64,000 bases of DNA from contig OU342632.1 of assembly GCA_910589415.1 (NCBI GenBank), positions 46,179,341 to 46,243,340 on the forward strand, given 5' to 3'. A program made the translations under genes and the position numbers. Position 1 is the stretch's first letter. Each line of letters begins with the position of its first letter. Below, piece after piece: positions 33,165-45,053 of this stretch. Under the pieces are notes generated by a model, which did not search any database, was not told the origin of the DNA, and worked only from the letters and a program-made list of their open reading frames with translations. The stretch comes from Malachius bipustulatus. Lineage: Eukaryota; Arthropoda; Insecta; Coleoptera; Melyridae.

Positions 33165-34157
33165 GAACCTGCATTACCGACACTAACGAATACTAGGGTA
33201 GCGCATTCACTCGTTGACGTTTATTTAACACGGTTATGTTTGAACAGCTAGATGTCATATTTTTGGCACATTTGGTCTCAAGCGTAGGTATTAAGTGGGA
33301 AAAAGCGAAGTTTGAAAAATGAAACAAACTAATAACACGAATATACTTATAACTCGAGGAATCCTCTTTTAGTGGGTATTAAAAACTTTACGGGTTTAAA
33401 GGATCTACGAAGCTGTAGACTTTAATAAGTATTGGGTATAATTTTTAACTCGATATCTAACGTAGTTACTGAGAAAAAGCGTCTTGGTTGACACACGAAT
33501 GCGTAGTGTGATCTTAATAGGCTTATAAGACCCTCCCATACTGATCCTTAAAAATAAGATTCATCAAGATGCAGGTATAATAAAACGTTTCATTTTTATA
33601 AAAATATTTTTGAAAAATAATGCTTCTTTATGATCGAGAACCTAAAACCCACGACGAAGAAGAACATTTAACAATTACGAAGCAAAGGTTCAATAAAAAT
33701 TATCAAATATAATAAAACCTACCTGACAAAAACTTCCCAGGTATACGAAAATTCTGAGCTCCGTATATTTTCTGCAATGAAAACTGTCCGCTGATGGGGC
33801 TGATGCCGGCTGGGTATATTTTTTGTCCAGAAAATCCCAGTAACAGGTATGGTATAAGTATTGATATTGATAGAGGACTTTAATGAGTTTCAGAGTTTCA
33901 AATATTAAGAAAGTTACCTTTAGGCAACTTGAACAAGCCCTCTTTTTATTGTTAAAACATGCTCTAACGCAGCAAAGGTTTACAATTTTTTTTAAATACG
34001 CGGACTTATTTATAACACATTATGTGAATTTTTAGACAGTTGCACGTTCATGGAAAATCTGACGTTTTTGAAGGTAAATTTGACATTCCCAACTTTTTGT
34101 GAGATTGAGAATGCGCTACCCTAGTAAGCGTCAGTGTCGGTAATACAGGCTCCCTAG

Positions 34158-35070
34158 TGCAACAACTTTAGCAGCGCCGCCAAGCATGACTTGGAGCTCA
34201 GTGTCACTAAAATTTTATATTTGGTGAAACATAGCGGGAATTTTAAATATCAACACTGAATAGAAAAGCTTTTAAATTTAATTAGACGGATGAAATTTTG
34301 ATTAATAATTATTAATACAACAAAGTTTTCATTATGGTTATTATATCAACAATAATTATTAAATAAATTTATTAATATTTTAAAAACTATTCTGATGAAA
34401 ACAGGAACAAGAAATGGGTATCATAATATCGATTAGTGACGAGAAATTTTGAAAAACGGTAGAGTTGGTATTGAAATCGAATTCTAACGCTATTTGCTCT
34501 GATGACCATTTCAAAAAGGAACATTTAGTTAATCCAGAAAAAAGAATGGACCTTTAAAACTGCAAGGAAGCACATTATTGGAATTGCGGAAAATAAAAAG
34601 TTGACACTTATTTAACGATTCAATCTTTTTGCAATATATCTACCTATTTTAATAATATTAATATTAGGAATTATTTGGGTATGCAGTCGTTTTGAGAAAA
34701 GAACACTCTTTTTTCAGTTTTTTCTACGCTAAGCTTTCTAATTTTATTTTAATTCTTCATCATCAGGGCTATTATATTAGTTAGAAGTTTGAGATTAAAA
34801 TTAATCACAGTCGAACCAAACTACTAATTTTTAATTGTGTAGAATAGCGTATATATAGCTTTATTACTACTAATTAATTATTGTTAATAAGCATACTGAA
34901 AACTTTATTGTTTATTGTTGTATTAATTAATAATCCCAATTTCACACGTCTAATTAATTTTAAGAACTCTTCAGTGTTAATTTTTAAAACTCCAGCCATG
35001 TTTCGCAGTTCACACACATATCTTTATAGTGTCACCGTTACGCTTGGCGGCGCTGCTATAATTGTCATAC
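34158..35070. mobile_element. TIR element with a THAP-like remnant (P-element-like?)
   Basis: Inverted arms of about 220 bp start with AGCAGCGCCGCCAAGC on the left and end with GCTTGGCGGCGCTGCT on the right. The centre has a 21-codon frame (34492-34554) reading ICSDDHFKKEHL, close to the THAP-domain signature CSxHF, which is used by P-element transposases. Assignment to the P superfamily is inference. The ends resemble the smaller element at 51255-51810. Its right end lies about 280 bp upstream of the Syntaxin-16 start codon. Confidence 0.5.
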
Positions 35071-35347
35071 ATTGACACTTGACACTTGTTAGTTTGCGCA
35101 TTTGGATTTGGGTGAATCTGATGAAATGAAATCTGACTTCTGATGACTGACAAAATTGAAACTTGCGGAAACATTAATGAAAAATAAAAATAGTTGTTAT
35201 TATTTAATTATTTAGTTTAGACTCGATTCAGTTAAGTTAATAGAATTAATAGAAAGCATAAACCAAATTCCATAGTTCCGCTAAAATAATGTTAATTATT
35301 ACTTTTGTAAGATTTTTAAGTAATAATAATTAGATAATTAAATCGCA

Positions 35348-36417
35348 ATGGCTTCGAGGTCCTTAACTGATGTTTTTCTGTTGATGAGAAACAATGCTAT
35401 CAGAAGCAGACATGTTTATCCCAACCAGCAGGTAAGTGCCTCACAATAAGGATGCTTATGAATTTACATGACTAATTATCTAAATCCAGGGACATACAGA
35501 CAAGTTACATTTGGTAACCTTAAATCTGGGAGAGGCCGAAGAAGGGCTAGCAGATGTGGATAACGATACCACCCGAATACCACCTGTTTGGGTCGATTAC
35601 CTAGAAAAAGCCCAGATGGTGTGTCCAAAATTGAAAGCGAAAATAAACGAGTTGAAGGCTTTGCATAACAAGAACTTGAGAAGACCGACGTTTGACGAAA
35701 GTCAGGAAGATGAAATTGCGATCGAAAATTGCACACGTGAAATATCGAGAATGTTTAACGAAGTACATCGATTAGTGCAAGTAATTAAAACACACTCGAA
35801 TGAAGGTAGCCCGCCATTCTCACTTGCCTACTCAATTCTTATAACATTCTGTTTTTTTTTTAGGAAATCCCAAAGAACAGAGACTCACCTTCAGCGTATA
35901 TCACTCTCTAGCTTCAGCTCTCCAGGAATTGTCTTGCCTTTTTAGGTCTACTCAGAATAGTTACTTGCGACAAATCCAGTCCAGAGAAGACCGCTCGAAG
36001 AAATATTTTGATAATCAAATTATAGATCTAGAAACGTTGTACACTCAGGAAAACGAAGATATAGATAACTATTTTGTCAATTCCAAGCAGATGACTCAAC
36101 AGCAATTATTATATCTGGAAGAAGAAAACACGAAGTTTGCACAAGATCGAGAACAAGAGATTAATTCTGTGGTAAAGTCCATTCTCGACCTAAACAGTAT
36201 ATTTAAGGATTTGAGTCAGATGGTTGCAGACCAAGGAACAGTCTTAGATAGGATAGATTATAATATTGAACAGACGCAGGTTCAGGTTTATGAAGGTTTC
36301 AAGCAATTACAAAAAGCTGATGCATATCAAAGGAAAAATAGGAAAATGTGTGTGATCCTTACGTTGGCTGCAACATGTATATTGTTAATATTTATTTTAA
36401 TACTTGTAAAGTCCTAG
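35348..36417 (+). CDS. Syx16: Syntaxin-16 (Qa-SNARE), three exons
   Basis: Exons are 35348-35431, 35490-35805 and 35864-36417, with GT-AG introns of 58 bp each. The product is 317 residues, near the ~325 of human STX16. The N-terminus MASRSLTDVFLLMRNNAI is the syntaxin-16 Sly1/Vps45-type N-peptide region. PPVWVDYLEKAQ and a helical Habc region follow. The SNARE motif includes FKDLSQMVADQGTVLDRID, with the zero-layer Gln at residue 257, and a C-terminal anchor covers about 295-315. It acts in endosome-to-trans-Golgi membrane fusion. The gene appears intact. Confidence 0.95.
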
Positions 36418-36931
36418 TTGTTTATATCTTGTTTTTAATGTGTCTAACTACCCAAAAGAAATATTTATTTACATATGTGTACATATTAATATTATAATAT
36501 ATTACTTAATATTTAAAATGAGGTGAACGCAACTAAATATTCCATTTCTTATTGTTGATTACTATTTTAGACTTATTAATTATTTCTCTTTAACTACCTA
36601 CCTACTTGTGATATATTTTAACCCAAATTGCCTCTTTTTTAGAAGTCATATTTATGTTAAAGTTGTAGAAGTTATATATACTTTTTATATTAATATAAAT
36701 TGACAGATATATAAGATGAATCGTAATGGTTAAATTGCTGAAGACATGAATTTTAATTGGGAAGATATTTCATGAAATTAATTTTCATATTCCAGTAATG
36801 AAAATAAATAATCGTTGAAAAGAATGGGAATTTTATGTTTCATTTGTTCCCTTGTTCACTTTGATTTTGAATTATTTTTTAAAGAGCCATCATAAGTGTA
36901 GGTATGTAGGTATAATACTACGTTTCATTGG

Positions 36932-37040
36932 ATAATAAACTAACTGAGGTGCAATCATTGTCTGGGAAAAAATATTTAGTTAATAATAATAATAAACTAA
37001 CTGAGGTGCAATCATTGTCTGGGAAAAAATATTTAGTTAA
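36932..37040 (+). repeat. 57-bp tandem duplication downstream of Syntaxin-16
   Basis: AACTAACTGAGGTGCAATCA and the following 30 bases occur twice, 57 bp apart, without visible differences. This looks like a recent local duplication. Confidence 0.75.
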
Positions 37041-37151
37041 CCCTCAATCTGGTTCATAAGCAGGCAGCTTGAATGAACTGTTACAGTATTTTATATTGTT
37101 ACCTAATCCCTGGGTGTTTTTATCTACAGGAAAGGAGACTGATTAGTTATT

Positions 37152-37370
37152 ATATACAGGGTGGCTGACTTCATTGTCCAGCTTATTGTATTTTCTGAAA
37201 TATGAAATATACGGAAAAAAGTTAAATGGATAAATCGTCAAATGTGTTCGCCATTTTGTGTAGGTCGCATCCAGTTTGACAATTATTTATCTATTTAACT
37301 TTTTTCCGTATCTTTCATATTATTTCAGAAGATACAAGCTGGACAATGAAAAGTCAGCCAGCCTGTATAT
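37152..37370. mobile_element. Palindromic MITE with CAGGGTGGC ends
   Basis: The left arm TACAGGGTGGCTGACTTCAT is mirrored at the right end over about 90 bp; both ends abut TATA. The central part includes GTTCGCCATTTTGTGTAGG. Non-coding. Confidence 0.7.
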
Positions 37371-38105
37371 GTCCGTGTTTGAACTTTTTTTTTTTTTAAT
37401 ATTTTTATCCAACATTAATCATTTTGCAAATATTATAAATATTCTTGAAGTATTAATATTAATAGGATTAAATAGTTGAAAAAAATATTAATTTTAAAAT
37501 GTTTATGAGATTAGAATGTGTAATGGCGGAAGTTGATGGGGTTATGTGGTCTTACTGCGGGTCTAGGGACAGGAAATATCGATTTAAATTAAAAAAAAAA
37601 TTAATAATTTCGTATAATTAAATGACACGTTTTTTTACAGAACCTAACTTGGAGAAAGGTTTCACTTAATTTTTAAAGGCCTTTTTAAAATTTCAATCAT
37701 AATAAAAACATACAGGTGGATTTAGGGACCTGTTTTGTTATTTTTTCTTTGATAATTATGTTCCTTTAGAAACTTATAGTTTTATCTAAAAACCGAAATT
37801 TTTCTTAGTACCCCCATAGGGTGAATGCATCGAGGGTCGGATTATGACTTTTTCCCCATCAGCAACCATTATAGACCCTTTCCCCTCACTCAGTGGCTTG
37901 TAAGGTTTTTCATTGGTATGCTGCAGTTCTGTGCAAATAAATTTTATATTGTTAAATGGGGGGACGGATTGGACCCTATTATATGCCATATAGGCAAAAA
38001 AAAATGTCAATGTTGGCAAATTGACAAACCTGTAAGAAAATGAAGAAGAAAAAAGATTAATAATAGGCATGCTGCTTGTAATAACGGGAATTGTTCATTT
38101 TAATT
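37371..38105. other. Intergenic interval with nothing recognised
   Basis: AT-rich. Open frames on both strands at 37786-38070 have no recognisable domain. Confidence 0.4.
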
Positions 38106-38312
38106 ATACAGGGTGGCCTAACGAAAACCTAACAGGCCTAATAACTTGGAAACTGAAGATGAAAAAAAATGCCGAAACAGGCTAATTTTGTTATCGAGGA
38201 GGACATATTTGGGTGAGAGGATAGTTGTTATGTTTGACACCCCTTTCGATAACAAATTAACCTGTTTTGCCGTTTTTCACGTACATCTTCTGTTTTCAAG
38301 TTATTAGGCCTG
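38106..38312. mobile_element. Palindromic MITE with a CAGGGTGGCC left end
   Basis: AACAGGCCTAATAACTTG at 38128 is mirrored by CAAGTTATTAGGCCTG at 38297, and inner arms (AAACAGG...TTGTTATCGA) also pair. The right end lacks the outer CAGGGTG. Confidence 0.6.
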
Positions 38313-39408
38313 ATAATTTATTTTATAAACTGTCCTTTTACTAAAATGATCACTCCTCTGGTTTTAATTATAAGATGACGCAATTTTCTATGTAGTTGAA
38401 AATTTCCTCACCCGCCATTTAATTTTAGAAGAAATTGCTACTTTTTTAACCCCTGTGTATGCAAGATGGAACAAACTTTTAAACTAAATTAACATAATTT
38501 GCATTTAATTAAATTAAAATTAATAAACAGAGGGAAGAACATTGTATGCAGAACTAGGTATACGTTAATGTTAAAAAGGTGCAATTTTTATATCAGTTAG
38601 CCAGTGGCTTCGCTTATGTAAGAAAGAGGGTGAAATTGCTAAATTTCAATATCCATTTATTGGCACATTTTTAAACGAATTGGGTTGAAATTTTTACAGT
38701 AGACAACTATACTTAATTATTGTAATAATGAGCTTTAACCTTGAAAAAATACAGGAAGCACAAATGATGGAGATATTCAAAATTGCACCAATACCAATAA
38801 TTAATTAATGAAAATATGCTCATTTAGGGATTGATGCTCGAGAAGGTTTTTTTTACAATAAGTACATAATATATGGATTTATGATTATGTATTGTGAAAA
38901 ATAATGCAAGACAATATATTATATTGGTTTATACAACGGCGGAACTGTGTTATTTTTTACCTCCAGGGTCGGAGACAAATCAGGCCCAGAATTCAGTAGT
39001 AAATGACTAACAAGAAACTCTCGAGTTTAGGTTGATTCTTACCAAACATCTTAATAGTTTAAGAAATTTTATCAGTTTACCAAACTTTTCTGTGTTGGTA
39101 GTTTTAGATGCCTACTATAATATGAATAAAAGATGAACTCGCCCATTTTATTACATTGTAAAACTTCACTTGGTGATCATTCATTGGGGGAGAGGGTCAA
39201 TCACTGGTGCTGGTGCATTCACCCTATATCTTTTGTGTTTTGCTTTACAACAATTTTCTTTTAAATGATTTTTAACTTGAAAAACGTAAGCTAAAAAATA
39301 TCTGCATGAGGTACTCTAGGGAAACATTATTAAAATGATTATGATATTTATATTTTTTCATCAACAGTAATAACAAATATAGTCACCTAACTTACAATAT
39401 CACACATT
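38313..39408. other. Interval between the MITE and MIPEP
   Basis: The part next to 39408 should include the MIPEP 3' untranslated region. No other gene or clear element was recognised. Confidence 0.4.
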
Positions 39409-41532
39409 TTATAATAATTTCTTCAAAGGTTCTCGACTTTGATGTTGATATTCGTCCACTTCACTGACTATAAACTCAGCTAAACGTTCCGGATGTGGTG
39501 CAATTTCCAGAAAATCACCAACAAGAGTTTTAGGATCCTTTCCACCACCATGAGCTAAAAATTCTCTTCTATACCGATCACCCTGGAATCGATTCAACGG
39601 ATCTTCTTCAAAACACCTTTTCCAAATTGACGAAGCTAACGCTTTCGACACCAAATAAGAATAATATTTAGCACCATACCCGACCAAGTGACTGAACCTC
39701 AACTGCCATGCAGTGTTTGGAACGATCGGTAACCCATAAAACTTCCTCTGCACTTCTTCAAACACTTTTGTAGTAGAGCCAGACAGAGGAAACTGACCGT
39801 GATAAACGTGATCCAAAGCAGCGTAAAACACCTGCAACTGTGTTTCGCTTGCAGAAAAAAGTCTCTTCGATGCACACAATTTTTGTATTACGTTTTCAGG
39901 TAGGGGCTCTTTGGTTTGAAAGTGTCTTGCAAAGGTTCGTATAATTCTCGGGTCCGAGGCAAAATATTCCATCAATATTGACGGTACTTCAGCCAAGTCA
40001 GTACAACACCGAGTTCCAGTCACATGCTGGTATTCAGTTCGAGCTAGCATCGAGTGCATGGCGTGACCCATTTCGTGAAATAAATTATCCACCATGCTGG
40101 GCATCAGTAATGAAGGACACTGCCAACGAGGTGGTTGAAAATTTAACATAAGAACAACTATAGGCTTTTGATAGGTCCCATCTTCAAGCAGTTTGCCTCC
40201 CCTAATGGTAAAATGGCAATCTTGATTTGGTTTACCAGGTCGTTCGTAAAAATCACAGTAAATGTAACCAAGACAGCCTTCGATTTCATGCATGACCGCC
40301 AATTTGTAAACATCTGGAGCCCAGACTTCGCCGGGTGAAATTGATGAATTTACCAAACTTATACCGAAACATTCATTAAAAACTATGTTCAAACCTTCCA
40401 TGCAAGATCCTAAGGAGAAATACGGCGAATAGTCTGATAGAGACACTTCAAAGATTTTATTCTTTGCTTTCTGAGTAAAATATGAAACATCCCAGGGAGC
40501 AAGATCTCGTTTTCTTGGATCGTGACTCAATTTCATATCTCTTAATACATTGAAATCCTGATCCGCTTGATCACGAATACCTTCTGATATGATATTCAGA
40601 AACGTATAAACCTTCTCGGGGTCTTCCATGACTGAACCTCTTAAAGCTCTTTCAGCATAAGTTCTGAAACCACACAACTGAGCTAACTGATGTCTTGCAG
40701 TTAATAAACGCGTTAATAAATACTCCTGTTGTTCGTCAGGTTGAAGAAATATTTTGTATGCAATTTCCCTGACATCGGCATCAGCAGAGTCGGCATATAA
40801 AGCATTAACTGCAGCTGTTTCTGCATCTCCACTAAATACATTTCTAATATGGTTGGGTAACTCATTTCGATTGATAAATCGAGCTTTTGAAGAACCCGAC
40901 ACAAACTGTTGACCAATGTTGAGTATCGTATCGTTTAAAATTACAACCTGTTTTCGTTTCGTCTCGGGAAGGTGGATCCCACTTTGCTCAAAGTCAAATA
41001 AGAATAAACGGGACACCAATTTGTCAACTTCCGTAGTGCTTTTTACGTCGCTATTCTCGTAAGAATGTCTCAATGCGTTATATAAATCAACATTTGTGTT
41101 CAATGTTTCTACAATGCTGCTAACAGTAACACAAGCTAGTTCGGCTGCTTCACTGTAAACTTTCGAGGGATGTGCCAGTCTAATAAACTCCGCCATGTCA
41201 GCTACTCGACATAATGTGTCCGAGAGTTCGTCAAATATTTGTACCATTTTACGACGACGATTTTTGTCTAACGCTTCCGAAACTAGGCTATTGGTTTTCC
41301 AAATGCAATTGTCTTTCAGTTCATAAAACCCTTCATGTGATTTCAGCTGCGGTATCGAGAACAAACCGACATCTTTTTTCAGTGCGCTGTGCTGGTCATT
41401 GCTCGGTGCAGGTCGGCTGTTGAAGGCTACTGCAAGTGGAGTTAAGTCAGTAAACTTTAAGCTGAAATTTCTGATCGGGATGTAAATACTGCGACTTAAA
41501 CGTGGCTTCAGCATTGTTAACATAACTAACAA
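39409..41532 (-). CDS. MIPEP: Mitochondrial intermediate peptidase
   Basis: A single-exon gene of 707 residues, the usual length. It is a zinc metallopeptidase of family M3 that removes an octapeptide from some imported proteins after the main processing protease, in the mitochondrial matrix. The N-terminus is basic and hydroxylated without acidic residues (RLSRSIYIPIRNFS), fitting a targeting presequence. The active site is FHEMGHAMHS, with HEMGH at 486-490, and the third zinc ligand is Glu515 in DLAEVPS. GRVW-type and GYGAKYYSYL family motifs are seen nearby. Met1, Met4 and Met7 are all possible starts. The lack of introns is notable but there are no disruptions, so it looks functional. Confidence 0.95.
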   Translation of the reverse strand: MLVMLTMLKPRLSRSIYIPIRNFSLKFTDLTPLAVAFNSRPAPSNDQHSALKKDVGLFSIPQLKSHEGFYELKDNCIWKTNSLVSEALDKNRRRKMVQIFDELSDTLCRVADMAEFIRLAHPSKVYSEAAELACVTVSSIVETLNTNVDLYNALRHSYENSDVKSTTEVDKLVSRLFLFDFEQSGIHLPETKRKQVVILNDTILNIGQQFVSGSSKARFINRNELPNHIRNVFSGDAETAAVNALYADSADADVREIAYKIFLQPDEQQEYLLTRLLTARHQLAQLCGFRTYAERALRGSVMEDPEKVYTFLNIISEGIRDQADQDFNVLRDMKLSHDPRKRDLAPWDVSYFTQKAKNKIFEVSLSDYSPYFSLGSCMEGLNIVFNECFGISLVNSSISPGEVWAPDVYKLAVMHEIEGCLGYIYCDFYERPGKPNQDCHFTIRGGKLLEDGTYQKPIVVLMLNFQPPRWQCPSLLMPSMVDNLFHEMGHAMHSMLARTEYQHVTGTRCCTDLAEVPSILMEYFASDPRIIRTFARHFQTKEPLPENVIQKLCASKRLFSASETQLQVFYAALDHVYHGQFPLSGSTTKVFEEVQRKFYGLPIVPNTAWQLRFSHLVGYGAKYYSYLVSKALASSIWKRCFEEDPLNRFQGDRYRREFLAHGGGKDPKTLVGDFLEIAPHPERLAEFIVSEVDEYQHQSREPLKKLL

Positions 41533-42214
41533 ATAACTAGGTAACCATAAACTAACTGAATTCTAAATATTATTTCAGGCCTGCTGGTGTACTAACTGCA
41601 TCCGTTAGGATCATAATCCATATTTATATCATTTCAGCAGTATGCATAATTTACAATCATTAATATTATTTTGTGATTTTGTGAAAAGATTATAATAATA
41701 ATTATAATTTTAAATTACATTCAGCTTAACTTTGAAAATAATTAGGTTAGGGGTGGACTGGACTGGGTCACCGGTCACCGGGTAGGAGGACCATGATATA
41801 GGTATGTCAGCGCGCAGTCTGTGACGTCAGTGTGGTGACAGCCAGAGCTGGGCACGAGTACTGGAAAAGAGTACTCGTAAATAATTCGAGTACGAGTACT
41901 TGGAAAATGTACTCGTAAGTATTTACTCGTAAGTATTTTGGCACAAACAGGTGGACGAGTACGAGTAATACTCGTGAAAACACGAGTAACAAGTACGAGT
42001 AGTTTTATTCGTGTCGTGCGCATGATCCATCATGATACCAATAAATACCAAGGCGCAACCAGCCTATGACGTCAGGCTTGTGATAGCTAAATACGAGTGA
42101 GAGCATAGCCGTTCCGTAGATCGTATCATATTCTAATGTAACCAGTGCCGGCTCCTGTGATAATGGCGCCCTGTTCGAGAGTGCTTCATGACGCCCGATG
42201 CACGGATGCACCTA

Positions 42215-44150
42215 CACGTTGATTAATTTCTAGGTAGTCTACCAAGGTCACATGAAAATTCAGCAGTGATGTCAGATCTCGAATTTTGTAGGTGCAATGA
42301 GGATGAGGAATCACAGAATAAATAGACATAATTTATTACATCATCAACAATTTTTGTTTATTTGAAAATAAAAAGAATTTAAGGTTTCTTTTTGAATATA
42401 ACGATGATGTTAATTCATAAAAGATATTTGTAATGAAAAAATAACAAGCACCTATTTGTAAAGAACATTTTATTGGAAAGTTATACACAAATTATAAATA
42501 ATATAAATTAATGCAAAACTTGACAATTGATAATTTAATATTCAGAGTCATATAATCAGTTTCTTAAATTAATACCTAATTAAAACATTCCACATTTCTG
42601 CCGTAACACCAGTATGATGTGTATTTCGCCAAAGAGAAATAACGTCGGTACTCTCATCGCTTAAAGGACGATAGGACGATTGAAGTTCGACTTTGCTATA
42701 TCCCACACATGTTCGATTGGATTAAAAAATATAATGGTATAGTGGAAGTCGAAGAATTTTGTGTCCATACTGTTCAGCTAGCTAAGGAATCCATTATATA
42801 CTGCTTTGGTTTCTTTTGTTCCTGTTGTGAAACCAATAAGCATTTTAGTTATATAAAAATCATAAAGTCAATACAAAATATACTTATTCACAATGTCTAG
42901 GAGCTGAGCTTTCAGCGAAAAAGGCTCGAAACCAATGTTCTTCCTGCGCAGCGCATTCGTCAATTTGTTGTTTATTTGAAGAAGAAATTGGTGGTTTATT
43001 TTCAACTGCACTGTGGTAAGGCGCATTGTCCATAATAATCACAGAAGGTAACTTGGCTTTAACTGGTTTTCGAACCACTTGGTAAACTTTTCATGATTCA
43101 TCTCTCCATGATAATCTGGATCTTTTGTTGATGAAGAGAAAATCAATTCTGCCCCATCAACAAAACCATTTATCTTACCTGCAACTATGTACCTAAATAA
43201 TGAAAATAAATGATATTATATTTAATGCCTAATTATACATCATTATAACATATAAGTATTTAAAACACCTTTTGCCTTCTGTCTTCTGTTCAGTTTCTTG
43301 ACACTGCGTGGGTTTTGATCCTGCCAAGACCTTCCCATTGTGCCGTTTTGAGAGATCCATGTTTCGCCTATATACACAAATTATTGGTAAGATGCCTTCT
43401 CTTTTGTAATCTACATATGCGCGTAGGAACTTCACTCTTTTAACAATAATGTGACCTAATTCCAGGAGACCTCGACGTGGATTGTCTTTTTTCCATTTAA
43501 ATCCAATTTTCTTTAAGACGCACAAAAGAGAAGATTTGCTGTACTCAAATATATACTTGTCTTTGAGGACGGTATGTAGAGTATGTAGAGACGGTACCAA
43601 AGCGACAATTTCAGAGCTTCAGCTACCCTCTAAATCATAATATTATTTATTACTTGATGTCAGTAGTATTTGAACCTATAAAATAATTTTTATACCTTGC
43701 TCACTGATGTTAGGGGTATAATGGCCCCCATTCATTGATTCGTTTCCAAAGTATTCGAATAAATTTGCCACCATCTGCTGTTGCGCTTCTTTACTTATAT
43801 GTTTTGGCATTTTGCTTACTTTTAAAGATAATCTATCACTTTTTAGATAATTCTAATAATTTTTAATTTATTTTATAAAATTAAAAATTAACTCTTAAAA
43901 CTGACAGACGTAAACAGAACAAAATCAGTTTATTATTTTGGATAGAAAAGTTGACAACAAAACCAGGGCGATGTTGTGATCGATTATTAAATTTATTGTT
44001 TTTGCATCTTCCTAATGTCAAACATTTTCATTTGATCCCTTTAATAACCTTCAAATTCTAACTGTCATTTTTAGTGTCATAATGTTCGACGTTACAACGC
44101 AGCGTAAACAAATATGACCTTGGCAGACTATCTAGAAATTAATCAACGTG
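42215..44150. mobile_element. Tc1/mariner-superfamily transposon nested in the hAT element
   Basis: Inverted ends CACGTTGATTAATTTCTAG are flanked by TA (42213-42214 and 44151-44152). The repeats continue for about 35 bp to CCAAGGTCA. The length is 1936 bp. The interior holds a broken DDE transposase on the minus strand. Confidence 0.85.
42884..43810 (-). pseudogene. Decayed DDE transposase (IS630-Tc1-mariner type)
   Basis: Minus-strand fragments in order are a start MPKHISKEAQQQMVANLFEY, a DNA-binding-like part (SSLLCVLKKIGFKWKKDN), a catalytic part reading GETWISQNG in a second frame, and VIIMDNAPYHSAVENKPP. The last contains the second catalytic Asp. The expected DETW has Gly in place of the first catalytic Asp, and several frameshifts separate the pieces. 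The family resembles DD37E-like elements of insects (inference). It cannot encode an active enzyme. Confidence 0.75.
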
Positions 44151-45053
44151 TAGTGGCGAAGTTAGGCTTTCATTTAGGGGGGGGGGAGGGGGGTAAGGGA
44201 AAAAGCAATATTTAATCTTCAACATAAATTCAAAGGCTTTGAATTTGAAAGAATTTTTTCAATGAAAGAAATTTTATTGTAAAGAAATTAATAACTTCTT
44301 ACATGGCGCATATTTGATATGTTATATAAAAATATGTAAAATAATAAAATGCGGCATTACTAGTGACAGTGACAGTGCAATTGCGCAGGACGGTGAACTC
44401 GTTTTTAGATCGGTTCCCTGCTGACGGCATGACGTCATTACTATCCGTAAAAATATCCGTATTTCACGAGTAAAATTTCTCGAGTAGTTGTAATTGTACT
44501 TATCCGTACGAGTAGTAAGTATTTTGGATGGAAAGTACTTGTGAGTAAAAAATTACGAGTAGTTTTTTCACTCGTAACAAAAATACGAGTAAAGTACTCG
44601 AGTACATGGCCAGCTCTGGTGACAGCTACATGTGACTCGGCAGTAATAATGACGTAAAATCGCCGTTTAGTAGCTTATTTCGACGTTTGAAGATGTTCCA
44701 GTAATTTTAATAAGTTTGATTCGGTACTTAACTGTCTGATAGCAAAAAAGTTTTATTGTGAGGTAAGTTCGGGTGTGAGAATCACGCAAGAAAAACGAAA
44801 GGCAAAGCGAGGTATCTTTTTTTTAAATTTGCTAGCATAGGCAAAGGCAATTGTATGTAAATGATTTGTATCGTATCACAGTAAGCACCAGCACTTTTCA
44901 TTGCACTCCACAAATGTTGACTTCCACCTTCAAATATTTTCAATTCTTCCGTTAGAGCTTGGATTACAATCACCACAGTGACGTCATGAGCAGCGCGGTT
45001 GAATTTTCAGTTTCATGCTGACATATTTGTGTAGTGTTCTATGTTGTATGCAC

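Larger units (their letters stand above)
32909..34154. mobile_element. TIR transposon with TA target, parent family of the micro-palindrome
   Basis: The left end AGGAACCTGCATTACCGACA (split by a LINE fragment) and the complement of the right end, GGGAGCCTGTATTACCGACA, are inverted repeats of about 46 bp with shared TAGGGTAGCGCATTC inside. TA lies at 32907-32908 and 34155-34156. No transposase was seen. Its ends match the 60-bp palindromes in the three A-family MITEs. Confidence 0.7.
41843..44618. mobile_element. hAT element carrying a nested Tc1/mariner-type transposon
   Basis: The ends are CAGAGCTGGGCACGAGTACT and AGTACATGGCCAGCTCTG, and an exact 8-bp target duplication GTGACAGC lies at 41835-41842 and 44619-44626. 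Subterminal regions are crowded with CGAGTAC/GTACTCG repeats. Without the nested element (42215-44150) the hAT part is about 840 bp and non-coding. It sits just upstream of MIPEP. Confidence 0.88.
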
